Shown one piece after another: positions 41,205 through 51,439 of a DNA stretch of 64,000 bases. Origin of the DNA: Lingula anatina (Eukaryota; Brachiopoda; Lingulata; Lingulida; Lingulidae). The stretch is from positions 221,584 to 285,583 of the forward strand of contig NW_019774836.1 of assembly GCF_001039355.2 (NCBI RefSeq). The letters run 5' to 3'. The position numbers and the translations under genes were made by a program. The notes under the pieces are model-generated. The model made no database searches, was not told the DNA's origin, and worked only from the letters and a program-made list of their open reading frames with translations. The stretch's first letter is position 1, and each line of letters starts with the position of its first letter.

Positions 41205-41471
41205 CAGGGTCGTAGCCTCCGGGGGGCAGGGGGGGCAGCTGCCCCCCCTGGGATTTGAGGTGCAAAAAAATAATCACAATTTCTGACTTCTGATTGAGCA
41301 ATAAATAACAGTTAAAATGCACCAGAATGCAGTATTATACATACAGTTTTTAAAATTTTTCCACATGGTGGGAGAGGGAGACCCCCACCCACACCCCCCC
41401 CCCTTGGTGGCTTCACCCCCTCGTGTCCGCTTACTGCCCCCCCCTGGCAGTTTGCTCAGGCTACGGCCCTG
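41205..41471. mobile_element. MITE, CAGGGTCGTAGCC ends
   Basis: The ends CAGGGTCGTAGCC and GGCTACGGCCCTG are inverted repeats. The flanks carry the 5-bp direct repeat TTCAA. The internal G- and C-runs next to each end are also inverted. The terminus and target size match the neighbouring CAGG elements. Confidence 0.75.
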
Positions 41472-41751
41472 TTCAACCATTCCTAGCTAGCTACCTTCAA
41501 CATACCAGTACATGTATCATACATGTATGCTACTATGAAATGCAGTGCAAATTTGAGGTAAAAGAATACGTACAGAATAGCAATTATAGATATAATCTGA
41601 TCATGCTGTTTGTAAATAAATAAATATTAAATAAATGAATAAACATTTTAATCAATCAATGCCACCTGGCAAATTTAAATTGAAACAAAATATGATAATC
41701 AGTTATTTGGACAGGCATATTAATGTGCATCAAGCTTTTTTTTCACTTTTT

Positions 41752-42536
41752 NNNNNNNNNNNNNNNNNNNNNNNNNNNNNNNNNNNNNNNNNNNNNNNNN
41801 NNNNNNNNNNNNNNNNNNNNNNNNNNNNNNNNNNNNNNNNNNNNNNNNNNNNNNNNNNNNNNNNNNNNNNNNNNNNNNNNNNNNNNNNNNNNNNNNNNNN
41901 NNNNNNNNNNNNNNNNNNNNNNNNNNNNNNNNNNNNNNNNNNNNNNNNNNNNNNNNNNNNNNNNNNNNNNNNNNNNNNNNNNNNNNNNNNNNNNNNNNNN
42001 NNNNNNNNNNNNNNNNNNNNNNNNNNNNNNNNNNNNNNNNNNNNNNNNNNNNNNNNNNNNNNNNNNNNNNNNNNNNNNNNNNNNNNNNNNNNNNNNNNNN
42101 NNNNNNNNNNNNNNNNNNNNNNNNNNNNNNNNNNNNNNNNNNNNNNNNNNNNNNNNNNNNNNNNNNNNNNNNNNNNNNNNNNNNNNNNNNNNNNNNNNNN
42201 NNNNNNNNNNNNNNNNNNNNNNNNNNNNNNNNNNNNNNNNNNNNNNNNNNNNNNNNNNNNNNNNNNNNNNNNNNNNNNNNNNNNNNNNNNNNNNNNNNNN
42301 NNNNNNNNNNNNNNNNNNNNNNNNNNNNNNNNNNNNNNNNNNNNNNNNNNNNNNNNNNNNNNNNNNNNNNNNNNNNNNNNNNNNNNNNNNNNNNNNNNNN
42401 NNNNNNNNNNNNNNNNNNNNNNNNNNNNNNNNNNNNNNNNNNNNNNNNNNNNNNNNNNNNNNNNNNNNNNNNNNNNNNNNNNNNNNNNNNNNNNNNNNNN
42501 NNNNNNNNNNNNNNNNNNNNNNNNNNNNNNNNNNNN
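41752..42536. other. Assembly gap (785 N)
   Basis: The run of N means that any frame reading through it is an artefact. Confidence 0.99.
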
Positions 42537-42800
42537 ATGTTGGTTATTAGTAGAACCAACGTAAATACACTGTTGGTTACAGGTTGGGTAATTGTTGGAC
42601 CAATGTTGGTTATTAGTTGGCCCAATGTAGGGCCAACGCAGCTTGGTTGGGAATACGTTGGCAATGCGTTGGCATTAAAAAGACGTTCAGCCAACCGTTG
42701 GCCAAAGTGAGCACTTAGATGGAAACCCAACGTTGGGCCAACGTTGCACGGTCAACCAAGGCAAAGTTGGGCCAACGTTGGCCCAACGTATGCTTGCTAT
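42537..42800. repeat. GTTGGCCCAAC palindromic repeat beside a gap
   Basis: Words such as GTTGGGCCAACGTTG, GTTGGCCCAACG and GTTGGTTATTAG recur in both orientations through the block. The preceding gap (41752-42536) ends directly in this repeat, suggesting that a longer array could not be assembled. Confidence 0.65.
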
Positions 42801-43421
42801 CTGGGGGGTCTGTGTAACAGAATGTCCGCCCTCCATTCACTTATAACGGTTAGGGTTAGCCTGACGTAAGTGGTTCAAATGAATGGAAAGCAGACTCTCT
42901 GTCATGTGGGCTTTCTGTCGTGCTACATATGTACACGGTACACCAGTACTGTATTTAAAAGCACATTTATTTCAATTACTGGTGCATCTCATTTATATTA
43001 ATTCAGCTTCAATTGAGGTCAGTCAAGTTGTTCCTTTTATTATAAAATGACAGCTAGTATTTTCTTAAGTATAGTACACTTAGCATGGGCGGAGTCAGGA
43101 TTATTTGAAGTGGGGGGGGGGGGGGGTCCGGGGATGCGAAACTGACCCCCTTTTGGTATTTTAGAGGGCAAATAAATGGTGCCTTTTGGTGGGGTTAAGA
43201 ACTATGATTCAGCTCGTCAAAATTCTAATTTGAAGAGGGCACCAATGGTGTTTTTTTTTTTCTGGAAATCAAAGGGCAGATCATCGAAGGATGGTTATAC
43301 CCATCAACACTATCTACTAGTACAGTAGGTGCACATGTACATGTACATGTTTTATTTTTACCAAGTCACATAGCCAGTTTATGATGCAGGTGATCGTATA
43401 CTCAGTTTTTTGTCTTTGCAG
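42801..43421. other. Noncoding stretch upstream of the ROCO gene
   Basis: It holds a G-run element fragment (about 43085-43260, starting GCATGGGCGGAGTCAGGA) that resembles one end of a MITE. The ROCO promoter and first exon were not recognised. Confidence 0.4.
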
Positions 43422-43869
43422 CAAACTATTGACCAAAATCCATCATCAGGACAGTAAACCCAGAAGACAATCTACGTTATTTTCTGAAGCATTTATTGGA
43501 CTCTAAAAGAAGGATTGATACATGGAAAACAAGAACAGGTGCACAATAATAACCATTGTGCCATAAGAGATAAACAAGCAACAGTTCCCCATTTATATAC
43601 TGATATAAGCACACCTGTACTTGATGAACAGTAGAATCAGTTAACAACAGTGTTCTGAAATCTGATACAGTTTTTACTGTGAAAAATATATTTTAGTTGA
43701 CGTCCCTGAAGTAATTTTGCCCCAATGTAAAAAATGACAGAAAAGAAGAGAAAACACAATAGCAAAAATTTTAAACTCATAGAGATCAAGAGAGCGTTAG
43801 TTGGTACAAAAGAAAAGAAAAAAAGGAAAAAAAGATATTTAGAAGAGAAAAATAAGCACTCATGCAATT
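43422..43869 (+). other. Probable 5' UTR exon of the ROCO gene, with overlapping uORF
   Basis: A strong acceptor (TTTTTTGTCTTTGCAG) ends at 43421, and no clear splice donor is seen before the start codon, so the transcript probably enters here. A three-codon uORF (ATG CAA TTA TGA, 43862-43873) overlaps the main ATG. The upstream first exon and promoter were not identified. Confidence 0.45.
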
Positions 43870-46275
43870 ATGATACTGCAACATGCACAGAATGCATATG
43901 AAGTTTTAAGTAACAGTGGGGATGGCATTGTGTTTGGTGGTGCACTACTAATACTTCTACTATTACCAGTACTTTATTTTATCAATTTACGTCCAGACAA
44001 TCATAATTATAAAAGAAATATCAGAAAACTTGGAAATGATGATAGGAATAAGGTTGACTGGAGTGGAACAGAGCTTGGTACCATAAACAATTTGAAGTGT
44101 TTGGAGAATTTTAACAGCATTAGGGTTCTTGATGTGTCAAGAAACAAAAGAACATGTCTTCCTAAAACACTTCCACCACTATTGGAAACACTTCACTTGG
44201 GATGGAACAGACTCTCTAAGTTGCCTGTCTCTGTTACAAAACTAGAGAAATTGACATGGCTTCATGTTGCCAATAACCCAATCAAGAAAATTCCCAAGCG
44301 TATTAAAAGATTGACAAATCTCCAACAGTTTTTTGTTTGGAGTTGTGGTATAGAGAAAGTACCTGATGAAATTGGGAATCTTGGAAATCTAGAAGTTCTA
44401 GATGTAAGTCACAATGCAATCACACACTTTCCTAGAGGTGTCTTAAAGCTCCAAAATCTGAAATGGTTAGACATAAATAACAACAGGCTTACTGAAATTC
44501 CAGAACAAATTGCAAGCCTGCAATTTCTTGAATCACTTCGCATCCACAAAAATATGTTGGAAACCATTCCTGATGCTGTTGGACGTTTATCAAATCTTAC
44601 AGAACTGAATGTCTCAAACAACCAACTTACAGCAATTCCTGTCTTCATTGTGGATAATTTGACCAAGTTGAAGATTTTTGATATCCGTCACAACCAAATT
44701 ACACATTTGCCATCGTTGCAAAAGCTTGTGCAGCTGAAGAAGTTTGATTTTGTTAAAAACCCACTTCAAGAACCTCCTCTTGAGGTTTGTGAGCTTGGTG
44801 TGGAAGCCATTTTGCAGTACCAACATGATATGAAACTTTATGATCGTATAGGGGCAAGGTATGGCAGGAGGCAGGTAGTATTTGTGGTTGGAGAGTCTGA
44901 AGTTGGGAAAACCAGTTTTTGTGAAAGTCTGAGACTTTGTCACGCTTTTGTTACTGAAAGGGGAGACTACACTACAGTTGTAAATGAATCCTTTATTAGT
45001 GATGGAAACACAGTGTTTAATTTTTGGGACTTTGGTGGCCATGAAATGTATAAAGTTATATGCCCGTTGCTTCTTAGACAAAATGCAGTGGTGATTTTGA
45101 TGTTTGACCTCTCGAAGTATGATTGTACATGTACCACGAATGCCTATCTTAACAGCATTGGCTTTTGGATCCTCAAATTGCAGTCTCGAATCCCAGGTGT
45201 GAAGGTTATGATTGTAGGTTCAAAATCTGATTTACTCACCAAGGAAGAGATCAAAAGTAGGATTCAGCATGTCACAGAGAGGGTGAATCACTACCAGGAA
45301 CAAGTGTACAAAAAGAACATTGGTCGCAAACTGAAGGAAGTTGAAACTCAACTTAAAAGCAAACGCATTTGGAAAAGAGAAGAGCGCCAAAAGCTTGAAA
45401 TGAAAAGGAAGAGTCTGGAGAATAAACTAGACAACATGCTTTGCATTAATAAGAAATTTTTTACCATAAGCTCTTTGAAGTACCATGGGATTCTTGAAAT
45501 CAGAAAGGAACTCCAAGGCATAGCTAATGAAAATGCCCTGCTGCTGCCACCCAATTGGGTAGAGTTTGCAGATGAGGTCATGAAGCACAAGACCAAAGCA
45601 CAGACAGAAGGGAATTTAAAACCCCAGTCGCTGCACATGTCTGTTGGAGATGCCTACAGAATATGGGAACATTGTAATGGATACAGAACAACCCAACGCA
45701 CCTGGTTTCAACCCTTAAAAGATGCTTTTGACACTGTCTCTAAATTCATAAAAACGCACAGTAAGAAAAAGGCCTTTGAGACCCAGTTGGATTTTCTTCA
45801 CAAATGGGGTTGTATATTGTGGCATAGACAAAACTCCAGACTTTGTGACTCAGTTATCCATGACACTGGCCGAATGATAGATTTCCTAAAAAGGGTGTTC
45901 GATTACAAACTTTTTGAAACCCTGAAAGAAGAGAAGGCCAGGGGATTGTACACCTGCACAAAGACACGGTTTGACAGAGAAATGCATCTGCTTAAGAAAG
46001 GTGTTCTGATTCCAAGACTGATGGCCAACATTCTTGCTGATTTTGAAGATAATGAACAGGACTTTTTGTTCTCACTCCTGCAGGAGTTCGACCTTTGCTA
46101 CCAAGTTCGCTTTGGCAAGGGCACTCAAGGGCTGTATTTTCCATGGTACCTTTTCAAGCAAGAAGAACCTGAAGACCTGCCACATGTCTGGCCCAGTGTT
46201 CTAGAAGATGACCAGATTCAACTCCAAGTGGAGTTCCATTTCCTCATTGTGGTCCCCATAAGTTATTTTGAAAAG
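43870..46275 (+). CDS. ROCO exon 1 (TM, LRRs, Roc, most of COR)
   Basis: The exon is 802 codons. The open frame continues 36 codons to a TAA at 46384, but GAA AAG|GTAAAC at 46276 is a donor. Splicing to 46777 restores the conserved end of COR (FHFLIVVPISYFEK joined to LQGRLHC), which matches the family pattern better than the read-through. The antisense frames inside it are shadows. Confidence 0.9.
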
Positions 46276-47013
46276 GTAAACTTCCATTTTGATAAAGTTT
46301 TGAAATATTTTAAGGCACATGTGGATCTTGTTGATCTTCGTCTGTTTCATTCTTGTCTTGAAGCTGCAGGACTACTTATGTATTAATCCAATATATTGAT
46401 GTTATAAGAAGCTTGGGCTCCAAATAGCTAGGACATGGTGAGATTTTTTACTTACTTAACACTCTATCATAGGCCCCATTCAGAATAGGGGACTAACTAG
46501 TCTGAGGGTCAAATATGGCAACCCACTACAAAGCTTGCCATTTAATCCGCTAATAGACACTGAATAGATATCCTGCGGGGAAGAATTCAAGCGGGTGAGC
46601 CACATTTGACCCTTGGACAAGTTAGTCCCCTATTCTGAATGGGGCCTATGATTCAAAACATCAGTCTTTTCTTGAAGGTGATGCAGAAGGAAGCTAAGCA
46701 CACAGAATGACCTTGCTGTCATACTCTGTCTCAGTGTAGTTGGACACCTCATGAATAAAATAATTTTCTAAACCAGCTTCAGGGCCGACTCCACTGCCGT
46801 GGCTGTTCATTTGAGGACTCCCAGCGAAGAGACTGGTGCAATGGAATGTTCACCCGGTATGGCAGCTCTAGAATTTTGATCAGACGGGATCAGGGCGACA
46901 ATGAGGGAAAGATCGAGGTTGCAGTGAGGGGCAAGATTGTGGACTTTGAAGACCTGTGGAAAATTCTTTGCTGGATATATACAGAAGTGCAGGTTAGTGA
47001 CAGGAATTCTCCT

Positions 47014-47055
<42 letters not shown>

Positions 47056-49397
47056 TACAGTTTTGCCAGATTGTTCAGTACACAGCCTTAGTCACCTTAA
47101 CAAATGCAAATTCCAAAATGACACACAGTATTATTAATGTTAAGGCAAAGATTACCATGAGGCTCATCCCAAAGAAATGAACATAATATGTAGATTGACC
47201 CAACTCTGCAAGGACTCTCCCTGAATGTAGTCAGATTGACACATAAAAACATGATTCTTCCTGCTGTAGAAAACAGAAAAGCTGGTTATTATGTATAGAA
47301 AAATTAATAAATTTAGATCTTGCTTTGGTGAGATCTGGGTGTGTATAAAAATACATGTACAGAGGAAGCATATTTTAACAAACCTGCTCATCCAGCTTCT
47401 AATAAATTTTGGAGTTGCCAACCTATCCAGAATTGACAAACACCCATTGGTTATTCATCATGAAAAATTCAACGCTGTCTTCTACTTTTGCACAATTTTG
47501 GAAATATTTGGGACTTAGCCTGACTACTTGAGAAATGCAGGTGAGTGAGTGGCACGTACTTGACTGCGCCTTTTCTTCACACTTTTCCTTACAACACAAA
47601 ATCATGTCTCTTCTTTCAGGACCTGTTGACAGAATATCCAGGGGAGACAGCGGACGTCATCTACCTGTGTCCTGCCTGCATAAAGGAGGGGTCGAAGGAG
47701 CCTTTAACAATACCCTGGGATACAGTCACAACCCTGCCAGCTTTTGCCAGCTTTCGCCACTGTATCATGAGTAACACGGTTGCATGTCATGGTCAGGCAA
47801 ATGCTCCCCAAATCCCTGCTGCTTTTCACTACCCTGTGCTTAGTTCAAAAGGTATATTTGTAATTTTTCAGTTGTTGGTGGTTAGGATTCATTCAGATAT
47901 ACTAAAAAAATGCCCATTTGAATCCTCTGAAAATATTAAAAATGAATTTAAAACATAGTTTATAGGAAATTTCATTATTTATTGTTTTTATTATTTTAAG
48001 TTCATGCTTTGCTTTATATCCCCACTTTCACCCTAGGCCTTTTTAAAGGGATAGAAACCATTGAATTTTATTCATTTAAATCAGATGCACATATTGGTAT
48101 TAATTCACTATTATCATTATTTATGTTTTGAATGTGTATTCATGTTTATAAATAGCTATTCTTCAATGACCATTTACTCATTTCCTGCATATGCCAAAAA
48201 GAAAAAGTTAACAAAGATCTCATTTCAGGCTGCTGTAAACAACTGAGAGAATATGAGAAGATTTGTAAGAAGAAATGTGCTCAAAAAGGTAATATTTAGG
48301 TCAAATGTTTTCAAATTAAGGTGGATCCAGGAGGCACATTGGGCATATGGCCCCTCCCCTCCCCCAGCTTTGGTTGCAGGCCCATAACCGGGAGGGGGGT
48401 TCAGGGGGTTAGAAAGAACTGCCCTTTTTGCTGGGAAGAGGTACCCGCTGGGTAAAATTTGATCTAGTGAAGGTTTCATAGTAAAAACTCCACTTTTTTC
48501 AGAAAAAGACCCCCCCTTCCCATTTTTGAAATTGCTGGCTCCAGGCCTGGGTTGTATACCTTTCTCTCCCCCCCTCCCTCTCCCCCCAAAAAAAAATTGA
48601 GTGAAACAAGACAAAGCCAAAGAGTAATTCATCCCTGTGCCCCTTTAGAAAAACTATATGGAATCTCGCAAAGGTTAAGGTCTACTAAAAAAGTACTGAT
48701 AACATGATTTATTTTGAAGTGTTATGTGAAAATGGATGACTGTCTGGGGTGTAGGGATAGTAAGGGAAGATTGATAGATTAGCATATTTATTAAAACTTA
48801 TTAAATTTAATATATTTGATAGCTTTTATACAGGTTTAGATGACAATCACAATTTAAGTTTAAAATTAAAATGCAGATTTTTTTCAGCAAGTTACTTTGA
48901 ATGGGAAAAGTTTTACAAATATTTTAATGTTATTTCCAACTGGAAATATATTTTCTTTGTGTATATGTATTTATATGTATCATTGCTTATGCCTTTTTAT
49001 TTTTAAAGCAAAGTGTAGAAATAAAAAAAACAAACAAAAAAAAAATGATAATAACACTTAAGGCACACATAATAAAATAAAACAGCATCCATGCTTTATA
49101 TGTCATTGACTCACTGTATAATATTTGAAGTTGGTCCACTTGCAAGTCATGAAAAGATAATACTGTCATTCATCCTAATAATTATTTTTGTGGTCTTTTA
49201 AATTTCCAGACCAGGTTAAGAAAGGCTGTATCAGGAAAAAGAATTCAAAAAGAGGGAAGAAGGCTACAGTGGTGAATTTGAAGGAAGAACACCATCATCA
49301 GCATAATGAAACCATCAACATTTCTGGTAGCAATGGAGTTCATATTGGTGATACAAACATTACCAATGTTCAGCAATCAGAAGTGACCACAAGTTAA
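43870..49397 (+). CDS. Membrane-anchored LRR-Roc-COR (MFHAS1-like) protein with a C-terminal RHIM-like motif, five coding exons (1033 aa)
   Basis: Exons 43870-46275, 46777-46992, 47620-47851, 48229-48288 and 49210-49397 join with consistent phases (0, 0, 1, 1). The order is a hydrophobic segment (about 19-40), some ten leucine-rich repeats (about 65-315), a Roc GTPase with P-loop GESEVGKT (341-348), switch DFGG (387-390) and SKSD in place of NKxD (451-454), a charged coiled-coil insertion (about 457-525), COR (about 545-870), a Cys-rich tail, and a RHIM-like core VHIGDTN (1015-1021). The length and exon 2 fit MFHAS1 (human about 1050 aa), a regulator of Toll-like receptor signalling. Human MFHAS1 has no RHIM known to me. 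An in-frame TAG at 43840 fixes the start. The protein is probably anchored in a membrane with its bulk in the cytosol, since Arg/Lys follow the segment. Confidence 0.93.
46466..46652. mobile_element. MITE with 32-bp perfect inverted repeats in ROCO intron 1
   Basis: Positions 46466-46497 (starting ATCATAGGCCCCATTCAG) are the exact reverse complement of 46621-46652. Similarity continues inward for roughly 20 bases with mismatches (GGGTCAAATATGGC against GGGTCAAATGTGGC). It is 187 bp and noncoding. The insertion lies between the donor at 46276 and the acceptor at 46776. Confidence 0.75.
46777..46992 (+). CDS. ROCO exon 2 (end of COR, post-COR domain)
   Basis: The exon is 72 codons, with acceptor TTTTCTAAACCAG and donor CAG|GTTAGT. 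It includes RRDWCNGMFTRYGSSRILIRR and KIEVAVRGK. The pattern W-x-x-G-x-x-x-x-Y-G-x-S-R-x-L-I-x-R followed by I-E-V-A-V-R-G is typical of the segment after COR in MFHAS1-like ROCO proteins. Confidence 0.85.
47012..47053. repeat. CT microsatellite in ROCO intron 2
   Basis: A TC run begins just after the exon 2 donor region. Confidence 0.95.
47620..47851 (+). CDS. ROCO exon 3 (Cys-containing tail)
   Basis: The exon is 77 codons plus one base. It starts DLLTEYPGETADVIYLCPAC. The acceptor is CTTCTTTCAG and the donor AAAG|GTATAT, which is weak. It carries CPAC, RHC and ACHG, a spacing that could bind zinc. If the weak donor is skipped the frame runs on to a stop at 47956, giving a shorter protein. 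Confidence 0.8.
48229..48288 (+). CDS. ROCO exon 4 (short Cys/Lys-rich exon)
   Basis: The exon is 60 bases, phase 1 to phase 1, coding for GCCKQLREYEKICKKKCAQK. The acceptor is CATTTCAG and the donor AAAG|GTAATA. It is short, so confidence rests on the phase match with both neighbours and on the shared Cys/Lys character. Confidence 0.65.
48377..48549. mobile_element. MITE, CAGGCCCGTA family, copy in ROCO intron 4
   Basis: The ends CAGGCCCATAACCGG and CTGGCTCCAGGCCTG are inverted. The flanking direct repeat is GGTTG. The interior is the reverse complement of the 40.5-kb copy, for example GATCAAATTTTACCC in one and GGGTAAAATTTGATC in the other. It lies in an intron of the ROCO gene. Confidence 0.7.
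49210..49397 (+). CDS. ROCO exon 5 (basic linker and RHIM-like motif)
   Basis: This last exon enters in phase 1 and encodes 62 residues and TAA. The acceptor is TTTTAAATTTCCAG. A Lys/Arg-rich stretch is followed by a His-rich linker and then INISGSNGVHIGDTNITNVQ near the C-terminus. The core V-H-I-G-x-x-N fits the RHIM consensus (I/V)-Q-(I/V)-G-x-x-N except for His in place of Gln. The alternating polar and aliphatic flanks fit a beta-strand amyloid motif. Fungal and bacterial amyloid signalling motifs look similar and are an alternative comparison. Confidence 0.75.
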
Positions 49398-50940
49398 TAC
49401 TAGTAGATGCACACCTTTATTACCATGCACAATGATTTTTTTATTATTATTTCATTTTAATGTTATGACTAAGTCACTACGTACAGTGTATGCCCAAGTA
49501 TATGTGCGAGTATATGCACTGTTTTCAGTACTGTATGATGACTTTGTGGACATTTCTAACTATTACGTACTGTAGCATTCCTTTCTGTTACTGTAAATGA
49601 GGAGGTACAGGGTGTGTTCATGTATGAGAGAAACATAACTGACAAAGTGACAGAAGAGTACTAAGTACAGCTCAGTTTTTGGTGAAAGCACATGTTGGAC
49701 GTACATCCTATATGTAGAAAACATGACTTGTTTAACCATGTTATGGTCTTTGTGTGTGTGTGTGTTTGTGTGTGGTCTTAGTCAATAGCTATTTTTATAG
49801 GACACATATAAAAGACGTGTATAAAAAGTATTTTGGAAAGTCTATATGTATACACATTTAATGCTCAAGCATAAGTATCATTAAAAAATTGTTATTGAAT
49901 CATCATTTTCATCAAGGGTACGTGTTCTTCAGTGTTTTGAACTTTCATAGGCACATGAACATTGCAGCATGCCAGTGAACACTAGCAGTCTAGCAGTTAC
50001 AAAGAGTACATGAAATTTTTCCTTACAGTACATGACTGGCATTTTTTGATATATTTTTGTTTGTGATTTTTTTATTGAGAGGGGCCTGAATTTTTCAATC
50101 AATGCAGAAGGGGATTCCAAAATGTGAATGCTATCGGGGGATCTTAATGTTTTTTTTTTTTTTTTTGTTTTTAAATCACAGTCCTTCCTGACTTAAATGA
50201 TAATTGGTCTGGCCCTAACTGTGCTTCATAAGTCTCATATGATTTGTATGTGCTTTGAATGCAAGATAAACTTTTATCATGAAAAGAAAATATTGGAATA
50301 ATTCTTGGAGGTTTATGACTTATAATGCTAAGGTACTTTTTCTATGCATGAATGAAATTTAAAAATTATTACAAATACTTAAGTATGAAAATTACTTTGC
50401 TTAAAGACGAATAAGAAGGGTGAAATTTAAAGTGGGCATTAAGTGATGATTTGACTCCTAAACACCAGCAAATATGCAACACATTTTCATAAGATAGACA
50501 GTTTTCCATTTATTGTATAAGTTTTTATTTTTACATTTATTTTTTTTTATGATGGAAAAATACTGTGTTGTGTTAAATATTTTTCTGTTGGTGTGATTCA
50601 TTTGCAAGACCTTAATCTTAAATATTTCCCTTTTCTTTCAAAACTCAGTTGATATCAGGGGTAATTCAATATAAGGTAAAGTCGTGTCATAAAGTTTTTT
50701 CCAAAGTTTAAGTATATTAGTGTATTTATAAATTGTGATAATATTATATAGTCAAATGCAGCCAGATGTGCCATTTTCAAGTCAATGTAAAGGGTATTGC
50801 CTTAGCTGACGTGTGTTCACGTCGCCTATGCTAGTCAGGAAACGCTTTTCAGAAACAGTTCTTGTCTTCACTCATGAGTGTGAAATGAAGGCACAAAAAT
50901 ATTAAGCAGAATAAGAAGTGGAAATAAACACAATTAAATT
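49398..50940 (+). other. 3' UTR of the ROCO gene
   Basis: AT-rich, noncoding sequence follows the stop. The first AATAAA after the stop codon is at 50923-50928, implying a 3' UTR of about 1.5 kb. It contains a GT microsatellite near 49751-49776. Confidence 0.45.
50923..50928 (+). terminator. Candidate poly(A) signal of the ROCO gene
   Basis: This is the first AATAAA found downstream of the ROCO stop codon, about 1.5 kb after it. Confidence 0.35.
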
Positions 50941-51117
50941 CCCTTTCCCGTTTTCTGTTGCTTACTTACACCGAAGGTACTAGTAGAATCAATTATCTGC
51001 AGCTTTCAGAAGAATTGTGAGCAAATGTAATATTCACCACAGTGAATGAATTACCTGATTAACGCGACTCTCTTTAATCCCCTCTCCCAGATGAGACGTA
51101 TAACAGTGTAGAACCCC

Positions 51118-51300
51118 GAAGGGGGGGGCGTAGCAATGGTCCGTAGGTTCAATAGTCCGAACTGGAAGGTTCATTGGTCCGAATGTTCACTTTAGAACCT
51201 TCGGACCAATGAACCCTGATTAAAAAAAAAAAACAGATGAAAATGTCACCATTTATCGGACCAATGAAACCTTCGGACTATCGAACCGCCCCCCCCCCCT
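51118..51300. mobile_element. Palindromic element with GGTTCATTGGTCCGAA units
   Basis: GGTTCATTGGTCCGAA (51168-51183) and its exact complement (51200-51215) form a 16-bp stem. The element is bordered by a G-run on one side and a C-run on the other. Variants of the same word recur at both ends. A fragment with ACCAATGAACTACAGAC lies at 41130-41165. Confidence 0.55.
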
Positions 51301-51439
51301 AAAAAAAAATGGAGCGCGTACGAATATCCACTGGGCGCTGATTGGTTGAGACGCATTTAAACGATATTTATCACCGCTGACCGTCATATCGAAAAGGGAA
51401 AAAACTTGGTTAATTACTCTGTTGTTCGATAAGTTAAGA

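Noticed and set aside
41635-42730. Three long frames (275-336 codons) on both strands
   Set aside because: They are open only because they run through the 785-base gap of N. The few real codons at each end come from repeats.
44409-45638. Antisense frames inside ROCO exon 1 (85, 155 and 96 codons)
   Set aside because: They lie opposite a well-supported coding exon and have no recognisable pattern.
46276-46386. Last 36 codons of the long ROCO open frame as the true C-terminus
   Set aside because: A donor at 46276 and exon 2 at 46777 restore the conserved end of COR and post-COR pattern. The read-through peptide does not match the family, though it may exist as an isoform.
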